From assembly GCA_017893485.1 (NCBI GenBank), contig CM030363.1:83691230-83755229 (forward strand): a stretch of DNA of 64,000 bases, read 5' to 3'. Below are positions 22,301-33,950 of this stretch, piece by piece. Under the pieces are notes generated by a model. The model was not told the origin of the DNA. It was given only the letters and a program-made list of their open reading frames with translations, and did not search any database. Source of the stretch: Hemerocallis citrina (lineage: Eukaryota; Streptophyta; Magnoliopsida; Asparagales; Asphodelaceae). Position 1 is the first letter of the stretch, and each line of letters starts with the position of its first letter. Made by a program: the position numbers and the translations under genes.

Positions 22301-23812
22301 GTCATAGAAGATCAAGTTGCTAGTAAGCACATTGGTTGCTCTAAGTTTGATTACCCGTATGGTTGTTTTTGTATGTGGTTGTCTCATACGTGGCTCACCT
22401 GGGCCATGTGTAACAGTTGGTCTCATAGTAGCTTATTTGGCTCGTATGTAGGTATTGTAGGCTGTGGGTGGATCCGATGAGATCTTGTGAAGTCTAAGTT
22501 AAGACAAGTTAATCGTTGCACTCTCTAGAAGAGGGACACGTAAGGTGCTTTTTCATGCCGAGTTGGAAGCACAGTGCCGTGTCTCGCTTGTTTGGTTAGA
22601 AAAGGGACACATACGGTGTTCTTCATGTCTAGTAGGAAACACAGTGGCATGTCTTGCTTGCTGGTTTTGGTTAGTGACATCGTTAGGGTAGTAATAGTTA
22701 CTTAACCAATTTTTATCTATAAATAGACAAAAGGTGAGAGTTGGTGTTAGGGGTGATACCCTATAACCCAACCTCTCCTATAGGTTGTCACTAGGTGGTG
22801 TTATTGGGATGTATTCCCCTGTCAAAGGGATACGGGCGGTGCTTTTTCATGAAAAGTTGAGAGCACGGATTTCGTATCTTGATTGTTAATTCCTGAATGT
22901 GCCATGATAAGAATGAGAGGGTTTCCTAGGGAAATAGACCCTACGATTCCGTTAGGTTCTATGCCTTCTCATGACCAGTTGAGGGCACGGAAGAAGGTTG
23001 AAAAGTATCTTGTAATTCGTGTTGGCTTTTGAGTGGGGTCCGGTGCGACTGGGCAATAGTGGCAAACAAAGACATCACTATTGACTGTAGTAACGGAACT
23101 AGATTGTACCTGCAACTTCGCCAGTCATGTAGTATTATGTCAGGAACAGGAGGGGTACCCAAGTAGAATATATGGCGCGGGTTCGAATCCCTATAATGAA
23201 GACATGGCTTGAGATGGGCGCATGTAGTATGGGCTGCATGTTGCTTCGAAGACTTACTGGCATTAGAATAGGAGCATCATAACTTTAGTTAATATTGCAT
23301 TATATTCTAGTCATAACACTCACGACACTTAAACTACACCGACACATTTGCCATGTTGTATGTTGTTTTGGGAGATTCACTGCTAAGTTATCAGCCTTAA
23401 AGTGTCAGTGAATACTGACGTCCCCACTTCAATAGGTACTGGATCGCTGAAGTACTGGTACAAGATTCAGGAGGACTCAAGGCGAGGAGTTGATGTCTTT
23501 TTAAGTTCCGCTGTAATATTTACGTTGATTATATATTAGTTGAGAAGTACCCAAGTGAGAATTACCAAGTGTTGTTCTTCATTCATTGTACTCTGATGTA
23601 ATTTGTTGAAAGTTGGAAAACTTGGGATTGCGAAGGTATTATAGTAACACTGTTGTAATGTATTGCAGTTGTATAACATTCAGACTTGTAATACATTGGG
23701 TGTCAAATAAAAAGTTTTAAATTCTCCTATTTTTCTGTGTATTGTGACTAATTGAAGAAAAGATCCTGGCTCGTGTCTCAAATTCTCCATACAGGAAGTT
23801 CGGGGCGTTACA
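19347..23812 (+). mobile_element. Solo LTR 2 (gypsy, Tekay/Del-like), 4.47 kb
   Basis: Starts TGTAATATCTCGGACGGATA and ends TTCGGGGCGTTACA. Perfect 5-bp duplication ATAAT at 19342-19346 and 23813-23817. The same family as solo LTR 3 at 41575-47170, but in the opposite orientation. No internal coding domain and no inner LTR ends, so read as a solo LTR. It holds an 81-bp array (21280-21620). ORFs 20077-23162 show no known domain. Confidence 0.9.
21280..21620. repeat. 81-bp tandem array in solo LTR 2
   Basis: Units start TTAGATTGTTGTAGGATTGA and recur at 21291, 21372, 21453 and 21534, exactly 81 bp apart. They also contain CCATGCTTAGGAATGTTGTA. The related motif CATGCTTA recurs irregularly from 20750 to 21800. 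The inverted family copy at 44500-45370 has an irregular array of the same motif. Confidence 0.9.
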
Positions 23813-24045
23813 ATAATCCACTCTGGATAGTACTGCTGCCATAGCCAAAGTACAAAATGCTTAATTTAACGGTAAGAGATTAGCGATTCGTTGTAAGCAC
23901 AGTACAGTGAGAGAGCTCCTCACGTCTGGTGCTGTTATTGTGGATTTTGTGAGATCGGAAAGTAACCTTGCAGATCCTTTGAAGATAGGATTGTCTCGAG
24001 ACAATGTTTGCAACACATCGATAAGGATGGGACTGAAGCCCATTT
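23813..24045 (+). pseudogene. C-terminal end of copia pol
   Basis: Downstream of solo LTR 2 the reading resumes, frameshifted: RCKHSTVRELLTSGAV, VDFVRSESNLADPLKIGLSR, then MGLKPI and a stop near 24043. This is the usual end of copia RNase H. Bases 24046-24597 are the 3' untranslated region; no domain is seen there. Confidence 0.75.
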
Positions 24046-24597
24046 AGAATCACATACGGTGGGAACCCAACCTATACGACTGGAGATCCCAAGACATAGG
24101 CTCAATTGGAAAAACAAACCATACTATGATTGGAATCATGCAACCCAGGAGTGTACCACTCCGTAGTTCACCTTGATGTATATGTGCATGATGTCTTGTA
24201 GCGTTAGTAAGGATGAGCTTATCTCTTAATGAGTTCTATATCTCTGTATGAGAGGAGTGCTTAGCTACAAGTGCACTTTTGATAGACTCATTGGGGTGAT
24301 TATGAAGTGTGGTCGTTTCTATGAGAATGTGGCTGATTCTCTATAACATTCACCTATGCTCGGATAAAGCACAAGGCCGGAATGTGCTGGCATCTAGAAC
24401 TTGCACCTGGTAGAATCATGTGTGATTTTCCTTCACTATGTGAATTCGGGAAATGAGTTCAAGACTTAAGATCACTCATTCCTCTAGCATTTTGGGGCTG
24501 TCCACTATGTAATGTTCAAGTCTTCGGACACTTTACTTATGCATGGTTCTGTAATTTTGGAAAACCGCTTCTCTTCAAATTAATGTTTTAAATATAT

Positions 24598-24608
24598 AAG
24601 TGGGGCAT
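24598..24608 (+). promoter_or_regulatory. Polypurine tract of the copia element
   Basis: AAGTGGGGCAT directly before the 3' LTR start, where plus-strand DNA synthesis is primed. Confidence 0.65.
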
Positions 24609-24667
24609 TGTTGGAATTTAGTATACATTTAAAACACTTATTTTATTGTTTGCTATCAACATTATCT

Positions 24668-24730
24668 TGTGGCCCAATGGTTAAAGTTTTGGGCTCACAT
24701 GAGGTTGGAGGATCAATTCTCATCTTCCAC

Positions 24731-24731
<1 letters not shown>
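24668..24731 (+). repeat. tRNA/SINE-like module, 3' LTR copy
   Basis: TGGCCCAATGGTTAAAG (24670) and GAGGTTGGAGGATCAATTC, the second copy of the module at 5199-5262. Followed by (AT)n. Confidence 0.55.
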
Positions 24732-24793
<62 letters not shown>

Positions 24794-24994
24794 TTGGCCT
24801 TAGGGTCTGGGGGTCTAAAACATATTTTTTTAAAACTAGTTTTAAATCTCCAAAACGTTTCTTCTCTTGCTAGCCGTTTGATTCCAGTAAAGAATAAATT
24901 AATAAAACATTTTAATGAAAGTAAAAAATCCGTTCTGGTGAAAATAAATCCCGTTTTTATGACAAAAATGAGTAAAGCATTTTCTTCTTCTGGT

Positions 24995-25002
24995 TATAAA
25001 TA
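24995..25002 (+). promoter_or_regulatory. TATA box of the copia 3' LTR
   Basis: TATAAATA, partner of 6238-6245. Confidence 0.6.
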
Positions 25003-25729
25003 GATGATTCTATCAGATAGAAATCAAGCAGAGAAAAATATATTCTTACTTTCTTCTCAAATATTTTTCCAATTATTGAGCAATTTTTTCATCGACTGGT
25101 GTAAGCTTGGTACGTGTTGCCACTGGATTATCAGGCAACACTGTAAACAGAAGTTCGTTTTATCCTGGGGGGAGTATTTGGTGATCAACAATTCATCTCC
25201 AGAATCGGCTGAATAGCTTCTTAAAGAAATTACATTCCATGCCTCGAGCCGTTCTCACACTTTCTTCCTGTTATAGTTCAAGTCTGTCGATCAATCCATT
25301 CCAAAACCGTTCGGTGCTATCAGAAGATTTACTTGGACTTTCAGGTCTACTAACTATTTTCACAACATTTGCAAGTTTAACATTAACAAAAAATGGATAT
25401 TCAAAGCAAATCATTATGGTGCAAATAAAGAAAAATAACTGTGTCATGCTAATTTTTTTTTTTGAGGTTAAAGGTGGAATAACACCACCCTCTTTCATTA
25501 ATAAGAGATTAATAAAACAACCCCGACGTACCGGGGGAAAATACAAAAAGTAACAGTGCAGAACATAGAACATAACCCCCCAACAATACCCTGGAGGGTG
25601 GGTCTAACCAAAAGTACAAAAGTACAACCAAAGATACAATATACCGAAACAAAATACAAAATAGAGCTAGCTGCAGACTGTGAGTTTCCCAATTGTATTT
25701 TGTTCCATGTGAGTATCAAGGGCGCCTAC

Positions 25730-28700
25730 CCCTCAGTCCAGTGTCGGTCCAAACTCGACCTCCTCATCATCGAATTCCTCCACCTGGAAGACTCTGGTAA
25801 TCCTCCCTCTTACTCCTGTAGTCGCAGCTGTGGTCCAAAATAAAATAAGATGCATAATATGAGTAAGATTACCAGAAATACTATTACATGAAGCATAAAA
25901 ATAAAAATTATTTCTGTCTAGCCATAACACCCAAGTAGTTGCCGCAATGGCTATGTACCAAACATCCTTCATTTCATGGCGAACAGAGGCAAACTTGGGG
26001 CCAACCACAAATCCTCGTAATCGCTGGGGTAGTCACATGTCCCTAAGGCCCGTAATACCTCTACCATAGTTGCCTTACTCCTTTGGCAATAAATGAAAAG
26101 GTGATTCAGATTCTCCGTATGTACGCTACAGAACCCACAGTTGGTCACGATTTGGGATTGTCTTTTGGCAAGGTTCTCTTTGGTGAGGATTGCATTATTG
26201 AGCACTAGCCAGAGGAAGACCCTAACTTTAAGGGGCATTTTGGCTTTCCATAACACTTGTGCCCAACTGGGTCTACATCCTTGATTGTGAATGCAATGAT
26301 ACACAGACCTCACAGTGAAAGCTCCTTTGGTTTCCAGTTCCCAATGCATCTGGTCTGGGCCTTGAGCGCACATCATCCCGTTCCTTGTAATGTGTGTTTG
26401 CAGTTCATTTAGTCACTGCTGTAACCCTGAGCTAAGAAGTCCTCGAAAAGACGGTTTCCAATTGCCCCTCTTCCATGTCTTGGCCACAGATACATTCGGG
26501 CGAGTCGTTTTCTCATATAAATCTGGAAAAGTCTTCTTAAGGGGATGGGCACCACACCATTTGTCCCACCAGAATCTGGTGGACCATCCATTACCAATAG
26601 CCGATGTAACTGCTGAGTTGAAAGGCCCGCTTGCTTTGGCAATCCTTTTCAGAAGCGAGAAACTCTAGACCCTACCCGGAAGCCTAAACTTCTCGTACCT
26701 TTCCCCTTAAGGTATGGTTGAATGAACTCCTGCCATCCTTCCCCGCTGTGGTGGAAGACCTTCCATCACCATTTTCCCAGTAGGGCAAGGTTCATGCCCT
26801 CTCAAGTCGATGATGCCCAGCCCTCCATATTTCTTCTTCATGCATGCAATACCCCACTTGATCAGGTGGTATCCCCCCTATTTGAGTCTGCCCCTTTCTA
26901 GAGAATTCGCTTTCGGATTCGGTCAATCCTTTGGATCACCCACTTAGGCAGCTCAAAGAACGATATGTAGTAAATGGGCAGATTAGACAACACCGAGTTA
27001 ATAAGTTCCACTCTACCCCCAAGGGAAAGTGACTTTCTTTTCCATCTAGACAATCTGTCCTCCACCCTGTCTATGATAGGTAGACAGTCCGTCTTGGTAA
27101 GCTTCCCTGGTCTGAGCGGCAGACCTAAATATTTGATTGGAAAATTGTCTTTCATACAATTCAGTATGGTGGCATGGTCCTGTGCTTCTACATCGGAAAA
27201 TGCGATCGGAATCAAAGCACTCTTGTGGAAATTAATCCTGAGACCTGACCAGGCTTCAAAACAGTAGAGGGCCCCTTTAAAGAAAATTGTTTCTGACCTG
27301 TTCCCGTTACCAAAGAGGAGGGTGTCATCAGCATATTGAAGAATCGTGCACCCTTAGTTAGAGGTGCTGCTAGCCACAGGTTTTATCCAACCTTTTCTCC
27401 GACAGTTATCCAGCATGCCCCTCAGAACATCCACTACGATAGTGAATAGAAGAGGTGATAGTGGATCCCCCTGCCAAAGACCCTTCTTGCAAGAAAACGG
27501 TAGTCCCGTCCGCCTATTCACCGAGATTGCCGTTTTACTAGTGTATAAACACTATTTGATCCACCTGATCCATTTAACCCCAAAGCCTCTTCCTCTGAGA
27601 GCTTCCAGCAAGCAATCCCAGTCGACGGAGTCATATGCTTTCTCAAAGTCCAGTTTGAGGAGAAAATTTTTAGAATGGCCCGTATGGCAGTGGTGGATAA
27701 CTTTTCTGCGGTGGCCACACAGTCCAAGATACATCTGCCCTTGATGAAACCAGACTGGGTGTTGCTAATTATACTGTCCATTATGCTTCCCAGGAGGATG
27801 GCCAGGACCTTTGTGATGATCTTAACCGAGCAGTTTATGAGGCTGATAGGTCTAAAATCCCCCACCCGAGTAGACTCCACCCGTTTAGGTATCAGAATTA
27901 CTTCCGCAAAGTTGAACATGCCCAATTTGAGGTTGATGTGGAAGAATTCGTCCATCAAAGCCATAATGTCCCCTTTTATTTCTTTCCAGAAAACTTGGAA
28001 AAACATCATTGGGAAGCCGTCTGGTACAGGCGACTTCTCTGCTCCCATTTGAGTGATGGCCTTCTCCACTTCCGTCTCCAAAAAAGGTGCTTCCAATATG
28101 GATAGAGAATGAACTGACTCGTTATGGTGGCCCTGCCAGAAATCATCCCTAAGTGGGATCCTGAAGTCATTCTTCTTCTCAAAGAGGCCCTTGTAGTAGT
28201 CGTGAAGGTTTTGGAAATCACATTTTCATCTTGGGATGTTCCCATTTCCATTTGTATTGACAGGACTAGATTGGATCTACGTCTTGCGCTTGCCACTCGG
28301 TGGAAGAAGGCCGTATTCGTGTCTCCTTCTTTAAGCCACGAAATCCTCGACCTCTGTTGTCATTTGATCTCCTCCAGCTTATAAAGATTGAAAATATTTC
28401 CACAAAGCTCTAGTAGCCTGTTTCTTTCGTCTTGTGACAGGACTCTCGTTTCTTCCAATCTCTCTAGCTCATCAATTCCTTCCAAAGGAATCTTTTGCAT
28501 GCCAGATAGTCGAGAATCTAGACCGATTCGATCTACGCAGTCTCTTCACAATCTGCGGATTTTTTCACACCATCGGGTTGCAGCGTCCGATCCAGTAGTT
28601 CGGAGCGCCTAGTTTTCCATCACCATGTGGTGAAAGCTCTGGATTTCTAGCCATGCCTTTTCAAATCTGAACTTCCTTGGCCTTTGAAATTCCTGTACCC

Positions 28701-29391
28701 CAGCATCAAGTAAGACCGGGGTATGATCCGACGTAGGTCTAGGAATAGATTTAGCAGTTGCTAATGGGAATTTAGTCTCCCAATCCATCGAAACTAGGAT
28801 CCTGCCCAACTTGTCCATAATCGGGGATGCTTGCATGTTTGACCAGGTAAATAGTCTGTCATTAATTGGGATATCGATCAGCTCCAGCTCCGTGATCACC
28901 CTATTGAATTCTTCTCTGTGTCTATCGCTCGAGCCTCTTCCCCTGTGCTCGAATGCAAATCTAGTAATATTGAAATCTCCCCCAACGATCCAAGCTCCCG
29001 ACCATCGTTGTCGAATACCGATAAGCTCTTGCCAAAAGGCATCTTGATCTGTTGCCACGTACGGCCTATAAACCACAGTAACTGTATGCTCCCAATTGTT
29101 AGACCGTCGCCTCAGTCGGATAGTCAGGGAGAACGTTCTACTGTATTCCTCGAAACAGGTGAAAATATCCGGGTTGAACCCAATAGCAATGCCCCTCGAA
29201 GCTCCTGAGGATGGGCGTAGCACCCATTCCTTGATTCTATTGCCCCCTACTCTTTTGAGTTTAAACCCGTGTGCGAGCTTGGTCTCCTGTAACCCCACCA
29301 CCTCCACATTAGAGTTCATAATGACGTCCCTAACCATATCTCTCTTACCCCTATCCCCCAACCCCCTAACGTTTCAGAATAGTGTATTCAT
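25730..29391 (-). pseudogene. LINE ORF2: endonuclease, reverse transcriptase, zf-RVT
   Basis: ORF2 nicks target DNA and primes reverse transcription there. The likely start is ATG at 29391-29389 (MNTLF, stop, NVRGLG); the stop stands where the family has Trp. The endonuclease part (to 28609) shows LQETKL, WIVGGDFNITR and SDHTPVLLD, which are metal and phosphate-binding motifs. The RT part, in several frames, shows PDGFPMMFFQVFW, FRPISLINCSVKI, QSGFIKGRCILD, LDFEKAYDSVDW, the catalytic YADD (27324-27335), IKYLGLPLRPGKL and LSLGGRVELINSVLSNLP. The zf-RVT region 25969-26376 has WKAKMPLKVRVFLWL and CGFCSVHTENLNHLFIYC. At least three frameshifts between 28100 and 26900 prevent translation. Confidence 0.88.
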
Positions 29392-29480
29392 TGGGGATCC
29401 GATTCTAGGTTGATCGTGGGTGTGGGACGGGTGTCTTCCTCGAAGACCTCCATCGACACAGAGGAGGACCCCAGGTCCTT

Positions 29481-32400
29481 CTAATAGATAGCCTTCGCCC
29501 GTTCAATTTCCCAACCCCTAATTTTATTTAGCAGTAGAGCATTATGTTCTATGTCACACACCTCTAAGCCACAGGTTTGAGCTCGGATAGAATCTGACAT
29601 GAAATTTAATATAGAAGCTAAAAAATTTCTCGTACCTCCGTCATCGAACTTTGTAGCTTTGGCCACTGCAGCCACCTCCAGATAGTCATCCATGGACTCC
29701 ACATGAGCCCTCTTAGGCATCCATTGTACCCTGAACCCAACTGCCTTGCTTGACATTCCAGTACTATAACCAGGCGCTGATTTTGGAAAGGTGGATAAGA
29801 CCATCTCTGGTGAGATCTCTTTCTGTGTATCAGCAACAAACACAAGATCCTCTGACTCCTCATCCGTAAATGAGAACTCTTCATCCAAATTTAAGCACCC
29901 TTCCATGTCTTCATCGCTATCTGCGTACTCAGTAATAACAGCCTGAGCGACCCCCATCATGGGTCCCTGCAACTGTTGTTCATTGGACCCTTCTGTTGGC
30001 CCACTCCACATAGATGAAACAAGATCCACAAGTGGTAGTTGGTTGACAGTGTTGGACCCCTCTATAGGCCCAAAATTTGTCTGAGTCACGACACATTTAT
30101 TCGGCCCAACACACATATTGGGCCCATTCTCATCAATTGCATACTCCTCCCTCATAGGAATGTCTCCCTGGGGATGCGTCGCATGCTCCTTTACCTGAGC
30201 CCCTCCATGTGTCACTCGATGATTAGATGGCAGGTCGGTGGAGACAGGCGCTTTGATAACTCCCCCTGCTTCCTTGCTCTCTGTGATTGCCTCGAGCTCT
30301 CTGCTCATCTTCCCATTTTGGATCTAAGCTGCGTCTTCTTCTCGAAAACTCTCCACCACCAAATTTCGGAGCTTTCCTTTCTGAGCTCTCACCTCAAACA
30401 CCCCATTCTCCTGAGCGCTGCAGTCTCCCTATTTTGGGTCATGGCCGTTGGCTTCTGTTGTCGCCTTGCTCCCTTCGAAAACCTTTCGTCTTTCATGATC
30501 CCCCACTTTTAGGGTTGGGACAACAGCGTCCTTCCCCTTACCATTCTGGTTTTCCCTAAGACCAAATCTCTCCCCTCTCATCGTAGGGTCTTGGTTGACT
30601 ACATGGATCTGACTCGTAGGCGCTCTGACTTTGCCACTTTGAGGGTCCTGCCTCTCTGTCCCTTTTTCCACTTTGGAGATGCTTTGCCATTTGGGTCTTT
30701 GGAGTTCTGATCGAGGTCTCCTTCCCACATGCCTCCTCTACGCTCAATCTTGTACGGCTTTGACTAACGGCGAGAAGATCTCGATCGTTGATCCTAGATC
30801 CAGATCTGCAATCTGGACCTTTGAGGTCTGAGGTCGGTGAAGCAGCCTGTAGCGGCAGTATTCACCGTTGTTCACCTTGGTTCGCCACCTTGATGAGCTC
30901 CCGATGAGCCCTCTCAATCTCATGAGCACCATCGATGGTTGTGTATAGCACTGGTGCTGCCGCCTCTTTGTATGTTCTTTCATCTCTATGGGCGCTGTTG
31001 CTCCTCTTGACCACCTCCTCCACCTGTGCCTCCACCTTCTCGTGGAGCACAAATTTGATGATGTACGCCTGTTCGTAGTAAAAATCTTAGCGAACCTAGG
31101 CATGCGGCTGATATCTGGGCTTTTGATGGTGAGTCTGGTGGAGATCAGATCTGACTTCCTTGCTGTCTTCGCATCAATGTCCACCAGCGTGGTAAACTCC
31201 GCTACAACTTCTTCGAGTGCTTCTTTTTTCCAACAGTGGAGAGGTAGATTGTGAACCCAAAATTTGATAGTCTCCCCTTGCGGTCTCTCCGCCCTAAATT
31301 GCAGCAACCAGGGAGAGAAAGTCGCCAAAGTCCACCTCCCCCATTCCGGTGATCTCTTGCATTTTGGTTGGTGATGGGAAAGAGATGAGAAATTGAAGTT
31401 GGAAAATCTTCTTCACAGTCCAATCTCTGTCTCCCCTTATAGACCATTTTTTGTTTAGCGCCTCTACAAGGTGACTCTCCGATGGTCTGCCGTTGGTCAC
31501 TTTGGCGAATGCACACCACTGCCTAAGCCATCCTTCCTCTTGCTTGATTGTGTTGAGGCAGTTTGCCAGCTTGATTAGGAGAGGGTTCTCCGGCGACCTG
31601 CCTTACGAGACCTCTCTGTTTTCCTCCGTCTCCTTTAGAGGGACGTTAGTGCAGACATACGAAACATGACCCCAATTCAGACATTTGAGGCATCTCATCT
31701 CCTTTGTGCATTCTGCCCTTATGTGTTCCAAATCTCCGTAATTGAAGCATGCGACTGGCTTCCTCTTTCCCTTGCGTTTCCAAGTCAGTGTTCTCCCCTC
31801 CCCTGCCTTCTGGTAGTTTTTCCGACTCCTGTGACTCACCTGCACCCACGCCGCCTCCCCTCCCTTGTCCCCTTGCTCGTCCCTATCATCTGAGGTACCT
31901 GGACCCCCCTCTGAGGCCCTGGTTACCCCAGCAATGGACTGCAATGGTAGGATCGAGGGTGGGGATGTAGCAGGTGTGGTAGTGTGGGTGTGCTCAATGG
32001 AGGGTGGTGAGTTCCGTGTGGGGACATTGGGACAGGGATTGTCTCCGTGCTGTGTTGGGGGTGGAGCATGGTAAGTTTGTTGGTTAGGTTGTTGCGGAAG
32101 TGGGTTGGGTTGGTGACGCAGAGAGAGTCTTTGGGCTTGATGGTAATTGGAGGTTTGTTGCTGGTGATGATGAGTAGAAAGATACTGATGCTGATGCCTG
32201 TATCTGTGTGGAGGCAGTATTGGATGACGGTGGTTAGTTGGTAAGTAATGCCTCTCCTCCCTATGGCCCTTGCTGAAACCACTACCCTCGCCTCTCCTGT
32301 AATCTTGTCGCTGATTCTCATAAGCCCGATGATCGGTGGTGTGGTACTCAGCTTGCTCCGAGCGGCTAGAGGGACCCCCTCGTAGGGCCCTCTTCTTCGG

Positions 32401-32784
32401 CTGAGGCGGTGAGGCTCTATGATGATGACTGGAGTACCCCAGACGTCGTTGGTGCCACGGTCGAAACTCTGAGAGCTTCGTTGCCCTTCTGCGGAGACGA
32501 TTACCGTTGAGGTTGAGGCTTGGGGAAGCGTGAGGTGAGCTGCTTAGTTGAGGTCGGCTCCCTCGGGAGACGATCAGAGGTAGAGGTGGGGGGGATGATC
32601 TGTGGGATAGCGGAGTGTGCAGGGGTTGAAGCGGAGGCGGGGTTTGGTAGGTTAGCAGGGGTTGAAGCGGAGGCGGGGTTGAAGCAAAGGTGGGGGATGA
32701 AGTGTTAGCTGGCTGTGGTGGAGTCGGAGTGTGGATCCCTTCAGTGGGCCCACAACCCCGGAGTTCATCTTCGCATAGGTTCAT
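29481..32784 (-). pseudogene. LINE ORF1: nucleic-acid-binding protein, broken
   Basis: ORF1 proteins coat LINE RNA. The 393-codon N-terminal ORF (32784-31603) is rich in Pro, His, Ser and Gln and ends with two knuckles. CLKCLNWGHVSYVC is complete; CFNYGDLEHIRAEC has Tyr for the second Cys. Then come shifted reading frames with a DUF4283-like stretch (WTVKKIFQLQFLISFPS, then MATFSPWLLQFRAERPQG and FWVHNLPLHCWKKEALEEV, about 31470-31080). The last ORF (30308-29481, 275 codons) is acidic (DEEFSFTDEESEDL), unlike any family I know. The knuckles lie before the DUF4283-like part, whereas many plant L1 ORF1s have them after it. Confidence 0.7.
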
Positions 32785-32930
32785 GATTACCGGAATAGTA
32801 GAAGAGGAGTGTGCTTCATTTTGTTAACCAAGCAGAAACTGAACTTTTGATGAGAAACTGAGAAGATTCAAGTTCATTGTCACCCCCCAATAACAACAGA
32901 AAGAAAGAAAGAAGAAGAAGAAATTCTTTT
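32785..32930 (-). promoter_or_regulatory. 5' leader of the LINE
   Basis: 146 bp before the first ORF1 ATG. The extreme 5' end on the minus strand is a pyrimidine tract (TTTCTTCTTCTTCTTTCTTT). A leader with an internal promoter is expected in L1 elements; no specific box can be named. Confidence 0.5.
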
Positions 32931-32943
32931 TGTGTCATGCCAA

Positions 32944-33589
32944 ATTGAGTACTTAAAAATTGGACTTGTAATGAAATTGTTCAGCATGTAAAGATTGTAT
33001 CCAGAGCGAAGTCCATGGTTGAGGAATTGAAGGTAACCACAATGTATAGTAGTTTGATAAAACTGAATTTGTAATGAACTTTATTCGTGGACATGGAATA
33101 GTTAAAATTTATGGATCCTGGTAGAGGTTAGCAGAATAATGTGTAAGTGAAAAATCACGTTTTGTTTTTAAGACGCAAAATTCAAAACACACAAGAAGAT
33201 GCACCACGATTTCAAAGAAAATGAGATCACATAAGTTAACCCATTAGCGTTAAAGTCAGTAGGCATTAAAAATTTTCTATAGTCATGCGCAAAAATAATC
33301 CATAGTAATAATGAACCTCACTTGAAGCTGCAAGCCCTTAGAGTTCCCTAAATATCAATTCAAACACATCCTTGCCTTCCTTTTGAAGCTTCATGAGAAC
33401 CGATCAAAACCCATATTTGATTTTGGCCATTGAGAGATTGGGATTATGGTTTAGCCGTGAGATATTAAAAAATAAAAATAAAAATCAACAAAACCTCTGA
33501 AGAAGAGAATATTAGTGTCATATAATAACTGCATTAAGGACTAAGTGCACAATCACAACACGACATCAATAGGGTAGTCCCTTTAGTTT
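32944..33589. other. Flanking DNA, nothing recognised
   Basis: AT-rich sequence between the LINE target site and an LTR fragment. No ORF of interest, terminal repeat or RNA is seen. Confidence 0.5.
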
Positions 33590-33950
33590 GAATGTGACAA
33601 GTTTGTGTTTGCTAAATATGAAATGTTAAGTTATACTATTTCCGGCAAGCGAGGACGGCCGTGTATAATGATCGTCGGTTGAATAAACTGACGTACCCAC
33701 AGTCTAACATGCAGGTAAATGTCATGCTAAAGATTAAAGAGGATTTGGATGCTTAAAGATTTTATCAAGCTGTTGTACTTATATTCAATTGTTGTATTTT
33801 ACTTCCGCTGTGCAAAAGAAAGATGTAATTTGATGTAATCTCTGATGTATGATGAAAAGTTTTAATTTCCCTGTAAAATTGTACTAAAGAAAGTGAAAAG
33901 ATCCTGTAGAACATCTCGAATTCAGTGTATTTGGGATTCGGGGCGTTACA
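33590..33950 (+). mobile_element. 3' end of a long gypsy LTR, first copy
   Basis: Ends TTGGGATTCGGGGCGTTACA. It shares ordered blocks (AACTGACGTACCCACAG, TTCCGCTGTG, GATGAAAAGTTT, AAAGATCCTGT) with 34630-34990 and with the 3' part of solo LTR 2. The left edge is diffuse. The 5' part of this LTR is missing. Confidence 0.75.

Larger units (their letters stand above)
5141..25367 (+). mobile_element. Ty1-copia retrotransposon with nested insertions
   Basis: The LTRs at 5141-6583 and 24609-25367 start with TGTTGGAATT and end with CACAACA. Between them lie gag, zinc knuckle, protease, integrase, RT and RNase H in copia order. Flanking 5-mers are GTTGC (5136-5140) and TTTGC (25368-25372), a 4-of-5 match taken as an aged target-site duplication. 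Without the nested pieces (MITEs, plastid-like DNA, two solo LTRs, one CACTA) the element would be about 6 to 7 kb. Coding parts carry stops, frameshifts and a lost RT catalytic residue, so it is dead. The copia lineage is not assigned. Confidence 0.85.
24609..25367 (+). mobile_element. 3' LTR of the copia element
   Basis: 759 bp, TGTTGGAATT to CACAACA, aligned with both ends of the 5' LTR. Contains the tRNA/SINE-like module (24668-24731), an (AT)n tract (24733-24791) and a TATAAATA box (24995-25002). It lacks the two MITEs of the 5' LTR. ORFs through it are not genes. Confidence 0.88.
25453..32930 (-). mobile_element. Full-length L1-type LINE
   Basis: Minus-strand non-LTR retrotransposon of about 7.5 kb. 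It ends in a poly-A tail (T run at 25453-25463). It is flanked by 13-bp duplications TGTGTCATGCTAA (25440-25452) and TGTGTCATGCCAA (32931-32943), which differ at one base. Domain order from the 5' end: proline-rich ORF1 with zinc knuckles and a DUF4283-like stretch; then ORF2 with endonuclease, reverse transcriptase and a zf-RVT domain. It inserted just downstream of the copia element. Complete in length, but inactive through stops and frameshifts in both ORFs. Confidence 0.9.

Noticed and set aside
23180..23190. tRNA gene, from GGTTCGAATCC (box B)
   Set aside because: No cloverleaf or box A around it; the match lies in a solo LTR and is altered in the related LTR.
19347..23812. Complete non-autonomous retrotransposon instead of a solo LTR
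   Set aside because: No inner LTR ends, primer-binding site or polypurine tract seen; TG..CA ends with a 5-bp duplication fit a solo LTR better. Not fully excluded.
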